Shown here: piece by piece, positions 40,506 to 48,764 of the stretch
How the letters are laid out: every line of letters starts with the position of its first letter
Numbering within the stretch: the first letter of the stretch is position 1
Assembly: GCF_001982635.1 (NCBI RefSeq)
Contig: NZ_MKFI01000003.1
Span: forward strand, 372,001 to 436,000
Source of the DNA: Bradyrhizobium mercantei
GTDB taxonomy: Bacteria > Pseudomonadota > Alphaproteobacteria > Rhizobiales > Xanthobacteraceae
Length of the DNA stretch: 64,000 nucleotides
Reading direction: 5' to 3'
Notes under the pieces: model-generated
Seen by the model: only the letters and a program-made list of their open reading frames with translations
Database searches by the model: none
What the model was told of the DNA's origin: nothing
Translations under genes and position numbers: made by a program

Positions 40506-40638
40506 TGCTGGACGAGGGCCGGTGAACGGCCCGAGATAAGAGCGGAAATCAGCGCGTTACGGCCTTGCCAAAGGGCGGCGTTGCACCTAGTTTCCGCCCG
40601 AAATCGCCGCCCCCTTCATGCGGGCCGTGCGTCAGGAT

Positions 40639-40715
40639 GCAGTTGTAGCTCAGTTGGTTAGAGCGCCTGTCTGTGGAACAGGAGGTCGGTGGTTCGAGCC
40701 CACCCAACTGTACCA
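40639..40715 (+). tRNA. tRNA-His (anticodon GTG)
   Basis: A complete cloverleaf: acceptor arms GCAGTTG/CAACTGT (one G-U pair), D-arm 'GCTCAGTTGGTTAGAGC', anticodon stem CCTGT/ACAGG with loop CTGTGGA (anticodon GTG), and T-arm GGTGG/CCACC with loop TTCGAGC. CCA is encoded. The discriminator base is A (40712) and the base before G1 is T (40638). The usual G-1:C73 pair of tRNA-His is therefore absent, as known for many alphaproteobacteria. Confidence 0.97.
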
Positions 40716-41088
40716 GCAAAATCAATAGTTTACTTAGCCTGCGCTACGAAGCCAACGATTGCTAGCTACCATGTAGCTACCACGGCAACGCGAACGCATT
40801 CCTGTTCTAGAAGCGATCAATCGTAGTTGACGTACGACAGGTTCGGGACCTGTTTGCGACACCAATGAACCTGATGAAATTGCTCCCGAGTTCTTGCGCG
40901 AATCGCGGTGTGATAACGTGGGAACGCAAGTTAGTCTCAACGGTCCCGGCGACCGACGGCAATTCCCTACGCTGTCGTACCGATTGATCGCGGTGGCCCC
41001 TCAAGGTCAGCGTTCACCCAGTTCGCAAGGCGCAATCGGCAGCGAGCCAAAGACGGTTCATGGAAAAGCAAGCTAGGCGAAAAAGATC
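40716..41088. other. Gap between tRNA-His and tenA
   Basis: This 373-base stretch has no supported gene. Short minus-strand ORFs at 40734-40940 and 40807-41004 show no family features. A 'gtagctac' motif occurs twice close together near 40767-40779. The 3' side of a tRNA is a usual site for element insertion, and the composition is less GC-rich than upstream. I found no copy of the tRNA 3' end elsewhere in the window by eye. Confidence 0.45.
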
Positions 41089-41763
41089 GTGAGTTTCTTT
41101 GAGCGTCTAAAGTCAGAAGCATCGGCTGAGTGGCGGGCCTACACCGAGCATCCCTTCACGAACGGATTGGCAGACGGCTCGCTCCCGGAAGCGGCGTTTC
41201 GTCACTACCTCGTTCAGGACTACCTGTTCCTCATCGAGTTTGCTCGCGCCTACGCGCTCTCAGTCTACAAGTCGCCTAAACTTGCCGACATACGTGAAGC
41301 AGCGGCCGGCCTTTCGGCCATCCTTGATGTCGAGATGAACCTGCATGTGAAGCTCTGTGCCGGTTGGGGTCTATCCCTGAGCGACCTCGAACAAACCCCT
41401 CCGTCGGTCGAGATGCTGGCCTATACGCGCTACGTTCTCGACGCAGGAATGCGCGGCGATCTGCTGGCACTCAAGGTGGCGCTTGCCCCCTGTGTGATCG
41501 GGTACGCGGAGATCGCAACGCGGCTCGCCTCGCGACCCGATGCGGACGCTGCGACGAACTCATATCGCGTCTGGATAGCCGAGTACGCCGGCGCGCCGTA
41601 CCAGGAGGTCGCGGCAAAAGCGCGGGCGCACATGGAACATCTCGCCGATCTCTACGCCACGCCGGCCCGCGAGGCGGAGCTGATTGCGGTATTCAAGGAA
41701 GCCGCCCGACTCGAGGCGGACTTCTGGGAGATGGGCTGGCGCGCGGGCCAGCGCGTTGAATAA
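41089..41763 (+). CDS. tenA: Aminopyrimidine aminohydrolase / TenA family
   Basis: TenA salvages thiamine by hydrolysing aminopyrimidine breakdown products. This 224-aa helical protein has 'HPFTNGLADGSLPEAAFRHYLVQDYLFL' near residue 20, the catalytic Cys in 'APCVIGYAEIA', and the C-terminal 'EADFWEMGW' with the catalytic Glu. The start is GTG 41089; the ribosome site is weak. It stands alone next to a tRNA and an accessory island, away from other thi genes. No TPP riboswitch was seen upstream. Confidence 0.9.
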   Translation: MSFFERLKSEASAEWRAYTEHPFTNGLADGSLPEAAFRHYLVQDYLFLIEFARAYALSVYKSPKLADIREAAAGLSAILDVEMNLHVKLCAGWGLSLSDLEQTPPSVEMLAYTRYVLDAGMRGDLLALKVALAPCVIGYAEIATRLASRPDADAATNSYRVWIAEYAGAPYQEVAAKARAHMEHLADLYATPAREAELIAVFKEAARLEADFWEMGWRAGQRVE

Positions 41764-41792
41764 ATTCGCGCCAGTAAGTCATTCGGAAGACG

Positions 41793-41954
41793 TTAAGCGG
41801 GGCTTACTTCAATCGACTTGTGGGCGTCCGGCAGCGTTTTGAGCCATACTCTCAAATCGTCCGGCAGGATGATCGTACGCCTCCCGCGCTTCTTGGCCTT
41901 GAGATCACCGCTGCTGATCGCCTTGCGAAGCCGCAGAACCGAGCTCGATGCCAT
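41793..41954 (-). CDS. Short excisionase/MerR-type DNA-binding fragment (53 aa)
   Basis: This 53-codon minus-strand ORF starts at ATG 41954 and ends with TAA at 41793. The peptide contains 'LRKAISSGDLKAKKRGRR' and then 'TIILPDDLRVWLKTLP', the recognition-helix and wing half of the excisionase-type helix-turn-helix. The N-terminal half of that domain (usually 'SIKEAxxxxGIGRTxLY') is missing, and an in-frame stop lies just upstream, so this may be a truncated gene. Its start overlaps the divergent HTH gene at 41948 by seven bases. Confidence 0.6.
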   Translation of the reverse strand: MASSSVLRLRKAISSGDLKAKKRGRRTIILPDDLRVWLKTLPDAHKSIEVSPA

Positions 41955-42130
41955 TCGCGCAGCGGCTTACCTGCACGATTGACGATGCATGCGAAGTAAC
42001 CGGCTTGGGACGCACGAAGCTTTACGAGTTGATAGGAGCTGGGCGTATCGTCACGACAACGATCGGACGTCGGCGACTAGTAGTGGTGCGCCCACTTCTG
42101 GCGCTCCTTGACACCAACATGTCGAACTAA
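41948..42130 (+). CDS. Excisionase-family helix-turn-helix protein (60 aa)
   Basis: This 60-aa protein has the full excisionase/AlpA-like winged-helix pattern: 'TIDDACEVTGLGRTKLYELI', then 'GAGRIVTTTIGRRRLVV' and 'RPLLALLD'. Such proteins bind DNA to direct excision or control element genes. It is divergent from, and overlaps the start of, the 53-aa related ORF. No strong ribosome site is visible, since the upstream DNA is the coding start of its neighbour. It marks the left edge of the accessory island. No intact integrase is next to it. Confidence 0.65.
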   Translation: MPFAQRLTCTIDDACEVTGLGRTKLYELIGAGRIVTTTIGRRRLVVVRPLLALLDTNMSN

Positions 42131-42241
42131 TGGACGTGCGACTTAGGGGAGTAACCCACCTAGAACGCGCTTTCCTCAGGCGGTCATTTTGGTGACACGA
42201 CCGTGCTCCCTTAGCCGCAGCATGGAAGTTCTAACATGCGT

Positions 42242-42517
42242 TCACTGACCTTCGAGTGTTGAGCGATGTTCAACTGAGCCGTTGAGAAGAGAGGCCTCTG
42301 AGATCAGCGCATCCAAGAGCTTTGCTAGTTTCGAGGTCTCATACCCTTCGGGCGGCGCCCCTCTACTCGTCTGCTCCAGGAAGTGGCGCATATAGGATTC
42401 CTTGTGCTCCAGCGCTCCCTGCCAAGCATCGATATCCTTTTTGTAGTTGCTCCAGATGACCTGTGCTGGTGGATAAGCGAAATTGACGAAGCAAGGGCGG
42501 TAGTCGATCACGAGCAT
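42242..42517 (-). CDS. Hypothetical protein at the island's left side (91 aa)
   Basis: This minus-strand ORF stays open to 42826, but its upstream part is antisense to the 759-aa gene. I place the start at the Met at 42517, leaving 33 bases between divergent starts. The 91-aa product includes 'YRPCFVNFAYPPAQVIWSNYKKDIDAW' and looks soluble. No family was recognised. If real, it would share a promoter region with the 759-aa gene. The start and the reality of the gene are uncertain. Confidence 0.35.
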   Translation of the reverse strand: MLVIDYRPCFVNFAYPPAQVIWSNYKKDIDAWQGALEHKESYMRHFLEQTSRGAPPEGYETSKLAKLLDALISEASLLNGSVEHRSTLEGQ

Positions 42518-42550
42518 TAGCACAAACGCCAAACCACTTATGCCGTAGCA

Positions 42551-44830
42551 ATGATCGAAGTTAGACTCGCGAAACTTAAGTTTATTACAGAAGAGATGGC
42601 TCTTGCCCGCCTTCTCGCGATGCACGCACCGGACGCGTCCGATGCGCGCGCGCTTGCGCGCCATGTCTTGATAAGAGTGCGCGATTTCGTCGAGCACGCC
42701 CGCGGGCTTCGAAGGCCTCTCAATCAGGCCGGATTCGACACACGGGCATTTCATCGAACAAAGGAGGCTTATGCCAACTATTTCGACGAGTACTTCAAGG
42801 TCACGCGAGATCGGCTCGGCGCTCACCTACAGGATTTTGACTTCAGCGGACGACTTGAACTCTGGAACGATATTGAGATCGGTAAGATCAACTTCTTTGT
42901 AGATGGCGCACAGGAAATATATGAGGGCTTGGCGCCCCTTAACATACCCGGCTATGTACCTTATGCCGACCCACCGGAGCTCAACGATGCCGTTCTGAAA
43001 GGTGCGCTACTCGCCTTCCAAAGATCGAAGCAGCATTCGTCTGGCGTCGAGCTTGGGGTCGATCCGCTCGCGATGGCACGCGACAACACTTCCGCAACGC
43101 TCAATCTTACGCCGGTTCACTCGCGTGCCGGGCAACTTGCCCTCATTCGACGCTGGATCGACATGCAGAGCGTATTGCTTGAAAAGCTGAAGCATCATCC
43201 TCGCGTCGCACGCATAATCAAGGTGCGCATCGTCACCGATATTGTCAGCTTTTGCGACTGTCTCGTCACACGCAGCGTGGCTCCTGGTGCCCCTCAGGAG
43301 ATGGACGGCCTCGACAGGCTTGTCGCGGCCGAAAGTCAGTCTGCGGCTCCTATCGTCGATTTTGTAGCCGCATCACATTTTGATGCCGAACTTCAGATGG
43401 CCCGCCGGGTCCGGGACAAAATAGGCGCGCACCTTGAAGCTGACGACGCATACACGCTCGAAGCTCTTCTCAGCGACCTGGATGCGTACGACCTCGGCCA
43501 GGGCGCAGCGTTCTACAAACGCGCATTGGCAGCTTTCATCAAGCTTTGCCACTCCGTGATCTTTCTGAAGCTATATGCCGCCGATGGCAGGCGCATCTAT
43601 GGTGTCACCAGCAACTCACGAGTGGCCCCCTTCTCTGGCGAAGCTCTTCCAGCTGCGCAAAGGCCGCTTCCGCCTCCTGTAAACGACGAACAAGCTTATC
43701 ACCAGAATTTGGGTCGCTGGCTCGACGGTGACGAAGAACAAAGAGAAGAAGCCCGTCAGTTTTTCTGGAATGCCTTTTTGGGTTCGGAAGTCGTCGAGCC
43801 AATTGAAGAGGCCGAAGATCTTGGTTCGGGAAACCGTTTCTGGACAAAACAATATCGGAAGATGCACGCATTCGTCGCTTCGGCCCTGACCAGGGATCAT
43901 CTGAGTGACGCCGATTTTGCAGGCCTCCTCGAACTTATTCTCTCTTGCAGCCGCGGCGATCCATACCCTCTTGCCGAATTGCTTGTTCGCCAGGTCGAGC
44001 GGCTGAGCAAGTTCAGGCAATCTCTTGTTTGTTATGCTCTCGGAGAGATCGGGAGTTCACCCCACGCTTCGGTGATTTCGTTCCTAAATGCTCGGACGCA
44101 GTCGCCGCTATGGGGCATGCGACTGGCGGCTACGCTCGCACTCTTCAAGACGTTTGTGCAATCGGAAGGGATCCTCCGCGCCAACAACAAGGAAAGGAGG
44201 GCGGCCGACTTCGGGAGCTTCGTCGATCGTCTGATCGCCCCAATGACCGATGCGGAGCTGCTTATTTGTTCGCTCGCTTTCGCGAGCAATTTGACCGGAC
44301 GAGGACTGAACTACCTCCTCAGATGGTTCGAAGCTGATTATAAAGCCCTTCAAAGTCGAATTGAGGCGCTTTGCTTACCTTATCTGAAGGACGATGCAGC
44401 AGCAGACAAAGCGAAGTTGCTTCGGCAATTGATCGAAACTTACGACTATGTGGGCGTCGCCCTTATGGTTGCGGTAGAGCTCGAAAGTGATCCTCGAAAG
44501 CTCTTGAGGGAGGAGCTGCTCGATAGTTGCTGTCGAGGTGAGATAATCGCAGCAAGTCATGATCAAGCAGGCCGCCATCTGGCTATGTGCTTCTATCTCA
44601 AGAAGCTCCATGCCCGGGCACTGGAGATCGCGCGAGATATTGCAGATCGCAATCCAGACATGATCCCCGCTCAGATACTAGTAGCGCAAATTATGGGCGA
44701 TATGCCTGGCGCGGAAGAGGATACGAAGCAAGTGATACGGGGCATCCGACGCTCCTACAAACTCGATGTTGCTCATGAGGCCGTGCTTGCGCATGTTGAA
44801 CAAGAGATAACGAGCCGTGGTGCCGCGTAG
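42551..44830 (+). CDS. Large helical protein with two HEPN-like R-x5-H motifs, unknown family
   Basis: This 759-aa soluble, largely alpha-helical protein appears to have two related N-terminal domains. Each ends in the same motif: 'TRDRLGAHL' (Arg86-His92) and 'VRDKIGAHL' (Arg288-His294), in each case followed by an acidic helix pair. R-x4-6-H motifs in helical bundles are the hallmark of HEPN ribonucleases and toxins, so an RNase or related scaffold role is inferred. The C-terminal half (about 440-759) looks like HEAT/TPR-type repeats ('VALMVAVELESDPRKLLREELL', 'ARALEIARDIADRNPD'). Codon use is less GC-rich than the core genome. It is convergent with the nuclease-like gene downstream. The ATG 42551 start lacks a strong ribosome site. 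Confidence 0.75.
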   Translation: MIEVRLAKLKFITEEMALARLLAMHAPDASDARALARHVLIRVRDFVEHARGLRRPLNQAGFDTRAFHRTKEAYANYFDEYFKVTRDRLGAHLQDFDFSGRLELWNDIEIGKINFFVDGAQEIYEGLAPLNIPGYVPYADPPELNDAVLKGALLAFQRSKQHSSGVELGVDPLAMARDNTSATLNLTPVHSRAGQLALIRRWIDMQSVLLEKLKHHPRVARIIKVRIVTDIVSFCDCLVTRSVAPGAPQEMDGLDRLVAAESQSAAPIVDFVAASHFDAELQMARRVRDKIGAHLEADDAYTLEALLSDLDAYDLGQGAAFYKRALAAFIKLCHSVIFLKLYAADGRRIYGVTSNSRVAPFSGEALPAAQRPLPPPVNDEQAYHQNLGRWLDGDEEQREEARQFFWNAFLGSEVVEPIEEAEDLGSGNRFWTKQYRKMHAFVASALTRDHLSDADFAGLLELILSCSRGDPYPLAELLVRQVERLSKFRQSLVCYALGEIGSSPHASVISFLNARTQSPLWGMRLAATLALFKTFVQSEGILRANNKERRAADFGSFVDRLIAPMTDAELLICSLAFASNLTGRGLNYLLRWFEADYKALQSRIEALCLPYLKDDAAADKAKLLRQLIETYDYVGVALMVAVELESDPRKLLREELLDSCCRGEIIAASHDQAGRHLAMCFYLKKLHARALEIARDIADRNPDMIPAQILVAQIMGDMPGAEEDTKQVIRGIRRSYKLDVAHEAVLAHVEQEITSRGAA

Positions 44831-44870
44831 CGATACCGTGTATAATGACTGCATTCATCGTCCAGTGCAC

Positions 44871-44904
44871 AAAGGCCGCATCCCGACGGGGACGCGGTCT
44901 TTTA
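44871..44904 (+). terminator. Terminator between convergent island genes
   Basis: 'ggccgcatccc' and 'ggggacgcggtc' pair around GAC (with G-U pairs), followed by TTTTATT. It lies 41 bases after the 759-aa gene's stop and fits an intrinsic terminator for that gene. Confidence 0.7.
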
Positions 44905-44923
44905 TTGATCTCTGTCTATCCCG

Positions 44924-46486
44924 TTAGCGCTCCGGATCAGGAGCCATTATTCCGTACCAGTCGGCGCTCCACACGACATTGAAGTCCGTACCGGGTTTGG
45001 GCAGATAGTCGCGCTGGCGCAACCAGCTCATGATCGCAGCCAGACCCTTCTCTTTCAGTTCGCCCATCAGATGCCAGACCTTTACAATCGGAACGGAGGG
45101 GGCCTGGACATCCGCCATACCAATCCAATTCACCGAACCGACCGCACTAAGAAAGTCGTAGGTAGGATCGATGCCTAGCAGCTCTCTCAGTCGTTGATCG
45201 TCCCGCTTGAAAAGATCGTTGAGAGCCTTGGCTTGGGTCACCCCCTTCTTGAGGTCCTTGGTGCGATCGCCAATTTCCCGGATCTCGGCCGGCTCAATGA
45301 ACCATTTGAGCTCAAGGCAAAGGCAGCAGCGGTTGGTCCGGTCGATGATGGCGCAGTCAAGGTCGGTGCTTTGAAGCTTGCCGGCGATGACCTCAAATTC
45401 CGTGTCGGCAAGAAACTGTCGGATCTCGCCGATCAAGGCATCCTCCTTCATGTCGACAAGGCTTGAGTAGTGATCGCGTTCTTCTTTGATTTGATTGAGC
45501 AGCGTGCAGAGGTTGCGCTCGACATTCAGGTTGAGAAAGACGAACGGCGCCAACGCGACCTGGCCGCGACCAAGGCCTACGAGGGGCTGTGTTGCTATAT
45601 CGGGATTGAGTATGCCGTTCGATCCGAAGGTGACCAGATCGAGAATAGCGTCGATCGAGTGGCGCGGCACGCGGGTGTAATCGGCGAGCTGGTTCGCCAG
45701 GTCATCCTTCTCCAATAGCCAAACGGATGACGGGTAACCCAGGCCCTTCATGCCACCATTCGCGACCATCGTGCGGACGAGGTACCAGCCGTGCATCATG
45801 CACTGGAGTGTCGTCATGGCGGCGCGATACTCCTTGAGGGAGAAGTTCAGAAAACGCCAATCGTCGGGAAGGGTGGAACGCCGCGCTATCGTCGCGCGAT
45901 GGAACTCGACCAACCGTGACACGACTTCCCGATCAAATTTGAGCCGAAACCACGTTTCACGCCGCTTCGTCCGATTGCGCAGAAGGTTCAGCAGCGCGGC
46001 GGGCGGATCTCCGAGAACCGGATCAGCTCGTCCTTCTTTGCGGACCAAACGATTGTAGGCTTCGTATGTTTTGTCGTCATGACGTACGGGCTCGATCGAA
46101 AGGCGCCTGTCTTCGACAGACAGAATTAGTCTCTTGCGATGCCAGAGTGGAAAAATGGTGCAGAACTGATCGTAGTGCTCCGCATCCTTCAACCACTGCC
46201 ATGCATAGCCGTAAGCATCGGAAACGTAGGCACGGCGCGCGGGCGGGTTGTTCTCTGTCCACTTTCTCAGGCACGCGCGCAACGGATGCGTTAGGGAGTT
46301 CATCAGTGTATCCGCGACCATGTGCATCTCCTCATGCGGTCGCTGGCTGTGCAATTTGAAGAACTTGTCCTCGTTGACGGCAAGAACAGTCCACATAGCT
46401 TGATTGGAAGGAAGGGACAGCAGAGGCGAAGACCCGAAAGCCTCGTCAATGGCCCTTTCGGCCGCGATAATCGCTTGGTCTTCCAT
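44924..46486 (-). CDS. PD-(D/E)XK nuclease-like protein (520 aa)
   Basis: This 520-aa soluble protein has a C-terminal restriction-endonuclease-like signature. After 'EVIAGKLQSTDLDCAIID' (Asp377) comes 'CLCLELKWF' (Glu392-x-Lys394), then 'TKDLKKGVTQAKAL', the Gln-containing helix usual after the catalytic strand. The first 340 residues are helical with no motif I recognise. The fold suggests DNA or RNA cleavage. It faces the 759-aa HEPN-like gene, with 93 bases between the stops. Codon use matches the island. Family unknown; a role in defence is inference. Confidence 0.7.
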   Translation of the reverse strand: MEDQAIIAAERAIDEAFGSSPLLSLPSNQAMWTVLAVNEDKFFKLHSQRPHEEMHMVADTLMNSLTHPLRACLRKWTENNPPARRAYVSDAYGYAWQWLKDAEHYDQFCTIFPLWHRKRLILSVEDRRLSIEPVRHDDKTYEAYNRLVRKEGRADPVLGDPPAALLNLLRNRTKRRETWFRLKFDREVVSRLVEFHRATIARRSTLPDDWRFLNFSLKEYRAAMTTLQCMMHGWYLVRTMVANGGMKGLGYPSSVWLLEKDDLANQLADYTRVPRHSIDAILDLVTFGSNGILNPDIATQPLVGLGRGQVALAPFVFLNLNVERNLCTLLNQIKEERDHYSSLVDMKEDALIGEIRQFLADTEFEVIAGKLQSTDLDCAIIDRTNRCCLCLELKWFIEPAEIREIGDRTKDLKKGVTQAKALNDLFKRDDQRLRELLGIDPTYDFLSAVGSVNWIGMADVQAPSVPIVKVWHLMGELKEKGLAAIMSWLRQRDYLPKPGTDFNVVWSADWYGIMAPDPER

Positions 46487-46643
46487 CCATGCAGCCCTAC
46501 ATGTCGCCCATGGGCGACGCTAAGCGATCCTGGTTAGCTCGCAGTCTTGAAATAGCAGGCTTGCCCGGTCTGCGCGTGCAAATCCTGGATGTCTGCACGT
46601 AAAATCGCACCCACGCACCAGAATCTTGGGCTGGAATAGTTTA
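46487..46643. other. Divergent promoter region in the island
   Basis: A 157-base gap lies between the start of the 520-aa minus gene and the ATG at 46644. It should hold promoters for both directions. No clear -35/-10 pair was found. An upstream TTG at 46626 could extend the plus-strand ORF. Confidence 0.4.
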
Positions 46644-46976
46644 ATGGATGGTTTGAGTTCTTTGTTGGCGTCGGCTACGGCCGACATTGGCGGCGAGTAT
46701 TTTCAACTGCCAGTGCACGGCGGCGGACCCATCTATCGCGAACGTGTCTACTGTTACGAGCTTTATCACCAGATGCGACGACGCTGGCCGGAAGATGGCC
46801 CGTTCCGGTTGAGCGGAGAGGTGGACAAGGCTGCTCATCCCGTGCTCTCCGGGTTGGGTGCGAGCTATGCCAAACCGGACCTGCTTGTTCATGGTCCAGG
46901 CGATATGCGGCGTAATCACGCAATCATCGAAGTGAAGTCGCGGATGGATGACAGGCGCAGACGTCTCGCGGAATGA
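46644..46976 (+). CDS. Short nuclease-like ORF, possibly truncated (110 aa)
   Basis: This 110-aa protein has 'GEYFQLPVHGGGPIYRERVYCYEL' at the start, 'GEVDK' in the middle, and near the end 'KPDLLVHGPG' then 'HAIIEVKSRM'. The D...E-x-K arrangement (KPD ... EVK) is the PD-(D/E)XK core of VSR/restriction-like nucleases. It ends soon after the EVK strand, where such domains usually continue with helices, so it may be cut short. Its stop overlaps an ATG (ATGA at 46973). The ATG 46644 is preferred over TTG 46626. Confidence 0.55.
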   Translation: MDGLSSLLASATADIGGEYFQLPVHGGGPIYRERVYCYELYHQMRRRWPEDGPFRLSGEVDKAAHPVLSGLGASYAKPDLLVHGPGDMRRNHAIIEVKSRMDDRRRRLAE

Positions 46977-47089
46977 CAGTCGAGTTCGGAAAATGTACCG
47001 GCGCGGTGAATAACGCGCTGGCAATGGTGCCGAGACCAATCTACGCTGATCAGCAGTATTTTTGGGCCGTGCGGGGAGGCGGCTTTTCA

Positions 47090-47956
47090 ATGCGTGAGCT
47101 TAAGGATTGGGACGAGGCCTATCTTGATCGCCAGTTTGTCCAGGGCAAACTCAGGGAAAGCCAGTCGCTAGAGTACAAAGCGTCTGCAGCCCTTGGCAAA
47201 CAGAGCGCCGAAAAGTCAGAGCTGTGCAAGGATGTTTCAGCTTTTGCCAACGCTGGCGGCGGCATGATTATCTACGGTATCGCCGAGAACAATCATGATC
47301 CGGCGGGCATCGATGGCTGCGTTGACGCGACGATCTACAATGGAGAGTGGATCGAGAACGTTCTGACGACCGGCGTGAAACCCAAGATTGAGCAGCTCGA
47401 AATTGCGGCTATCGACCTGCCGAGTAAGGGCAAGGATCGGGTGGCGTTTGCTGTCCGTATCGGGCAGGCAATGGCCATGGCTCCCCATCAGAATGCTTCC
47501 GACAGCAAATACTACCGCCGGCACAACTTCAAGGCGGAGCCGATGCAAGACAACGAAGTCCGCGACGCCATGCGCCGCAGCATCGCCTACGGCCGCAAGT
47601 TCGGGCTGGCGTGGAGTCTGGTCGTCGAGGTTCGTCGCTTGCGGGCTGCGGCCGGCGAACGTCATAAGATGCCAGGTAACGATTACATCCCACGAACGTC
47701 GCTGATGATTGCCGTTTCCCCGGAGTTCAGGGGCGCCGGCGAGGCGGTAATTTTTCTTGAAAAGCCGGATCGCAAAATGCTTGCCGAATTGGTTCGCGAG
47801 ATCGACGAGTACAATTCGATCATCGAGACGGTGGATCAGGGGCAGCGCGAAAACGCTCGCCTTTCGGACGCACTCAAGCGGAAGCTCTCTGAGATCGAAA
47901 CTCGGGCAAACGATATTGCCGATAAGCTCGAAAAGATCATTGACGAGTACCCGTGA
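47090..47956 (+). CDS. AlbA_2/Schlafen-domain DNA-binding protein (288 aa)
   Basis: This 288-aa protein has an N-terminal Schlafen AlbA_2 domain: 'RESQSLEYKASAAL' (about residue 22), 'SELCKDVSAFANAGGGMIIYGIAE', and the later 'YYRRHNFKAEPM'. AlbA_2 domains bind nucleic acid and occur in defence-island genes. The C-terminal 90 residues form a coiled coil ('DALKRKLSEIETRANDIADKLEKII'). GGGGAGG precedes ATG 47090; an upstream in-frame ATG at 46973 overlapping the previous stop would add 39 residues. It is convergent with the GIY-YIG gene. Confidence 0.75.
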   Translation: MRELKDWDEAYLDRQFVQGKLRESQSLEYKASAALGKQSAEKSELCKDVSAFANAGGGMIIYGIAENNHDPAGIDGCVDATIYNGEWIENVLTTGVKPKIEQLEIAAIDLPSKGKDRVAFAVRIGQAMAMAPHQNASDSKYYRRHNFKAEPMQDNEVRDAMRRSIAYGRKFGLAWSLVVEVRRLRAAAGERHKMPGNDYIPRTSLMIAVSPEFRGAGEAVIFLEKPDRKMLAELVREIDEYNSIIETVDQGQRENARLSDALKRKLSEIETRANDIADKLEKIIDEYP

Positions 47957-47993
47957 GCTCTCACTGGAATCGATGACGAGCGACGGGCACGAT

Positions 47994-48764
47994 TCAGACT
48001 TGTTTCTCCGTGATGATGAACGTCTTGATTTCGTCCGTCAGTCGAAACCATTCGCGGTTGACCCGAGCCGCGTCAAAACGGGTGTGCAGTTCGCGTTCAA
48101 GTGATTTCGGACCCGTGATCGTCAAATGAATGGTGGGATCGACATGCGAAGCCGTTCGCAACAGTTTCAGCCGCCGCTCAAGGCAGGTGGTGAACCCGAT
48201 CTTCACGAATTCTGGATTGTCGGTGCTGATTAGGTACACAAGCGGTCCTGATGATTTGACCGGCTGGCTGTAGATCTCATGGATGACACGCCGGCACTGG
48301 CGCCGCACATCGTCATCGAAGCAATCGCCGCGCTCCGGTCGCTCCTTTGGATAACCATAGGCCAGGCGCGCTGCCACGGTCGCCTCATGCGCCAGCGGTT
48401 GTTCTGTGCCGCTCGCAAGCATTACGTGGCTATCGCGCAACCCATGGACACTAGACATCACGTCGTCGATGGAATCGATGGCCCGTTGCTTCAAGAGCCG
48501 GTCGTCAACCTCGTTTTCGTCGCTGCATGCGGAATCTTCGAAGAGCTCCTCTTCTATGTCGGAGGGATCGAAGTGCGCATACATCCACCGGCGCGCGGTT
48601 TCCTTTTTCGCCTTCGCCAGCAGCCGCTTTGCGACCGTCCGGGGCATATGGCGCAGGTCATCGTGGTCGCAGAGAATGATCCAATCCTCAGGCAACGAAT
48701 AGGGAGCGCCTAGATGCTCCAGCGTATCAGCCAATGCCTGAACCGTCTGCGTGCTTTCGTCCAC
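47994..48764 (-). CDS. GIY-YIG family protein, Mug113/T5orf172 type (256 aa)
   Basis: The C-terminal 85 residues are a GIY-YIG-superfamily domain of the Mug113/T5orf172 type: 'LVYLISTDNPEFVKIGFTTCLERRLKLL' (about 175-202), then 'SLERELHTRFDAARVNREWF' with the conserved Glu. The N-terminal 170 residues are helical and acidic and match nothing I know. Nucleases of this fold cut DNA or act in repair; T5orf172 types occur in phages and islands. It is convergent with the AlbA gene (37 bases apart). Confidence 0.8.
   Translation of the reverse strand: MDESTQTVQALADTLEHLGAPYSLPEDWIILCDHDDLRHMPRTVAKRLLAKAKKETARRWMYAHFDPSDIEEELFEDSACSDENEVDDRLLKQRAIDSIDDVMSSVHGLRDSHVMLASGTEQPLAHEATVAARLAYGYPKERPERGDCFDDDVRRQCRRVIHEIYSQPVKSSGPLVYLISTDNPEFVKIGFTTCLERRLKLLRTASHVDPTIHLTITGPKSLERELHTRFDAARVNREWFRLTDEIKTFIITEKQV

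Noticed and set aside
40716..41088. Possible integrase remnant next to tRNA-His
   Set aside because: No integrase motif in any frame, only short ORFs; location alone is not enough.
40716..41088. TPP riboswitch upstream of tenA
   Set aside because: The CTGAGA core and matching P3-P5 elements were not found.
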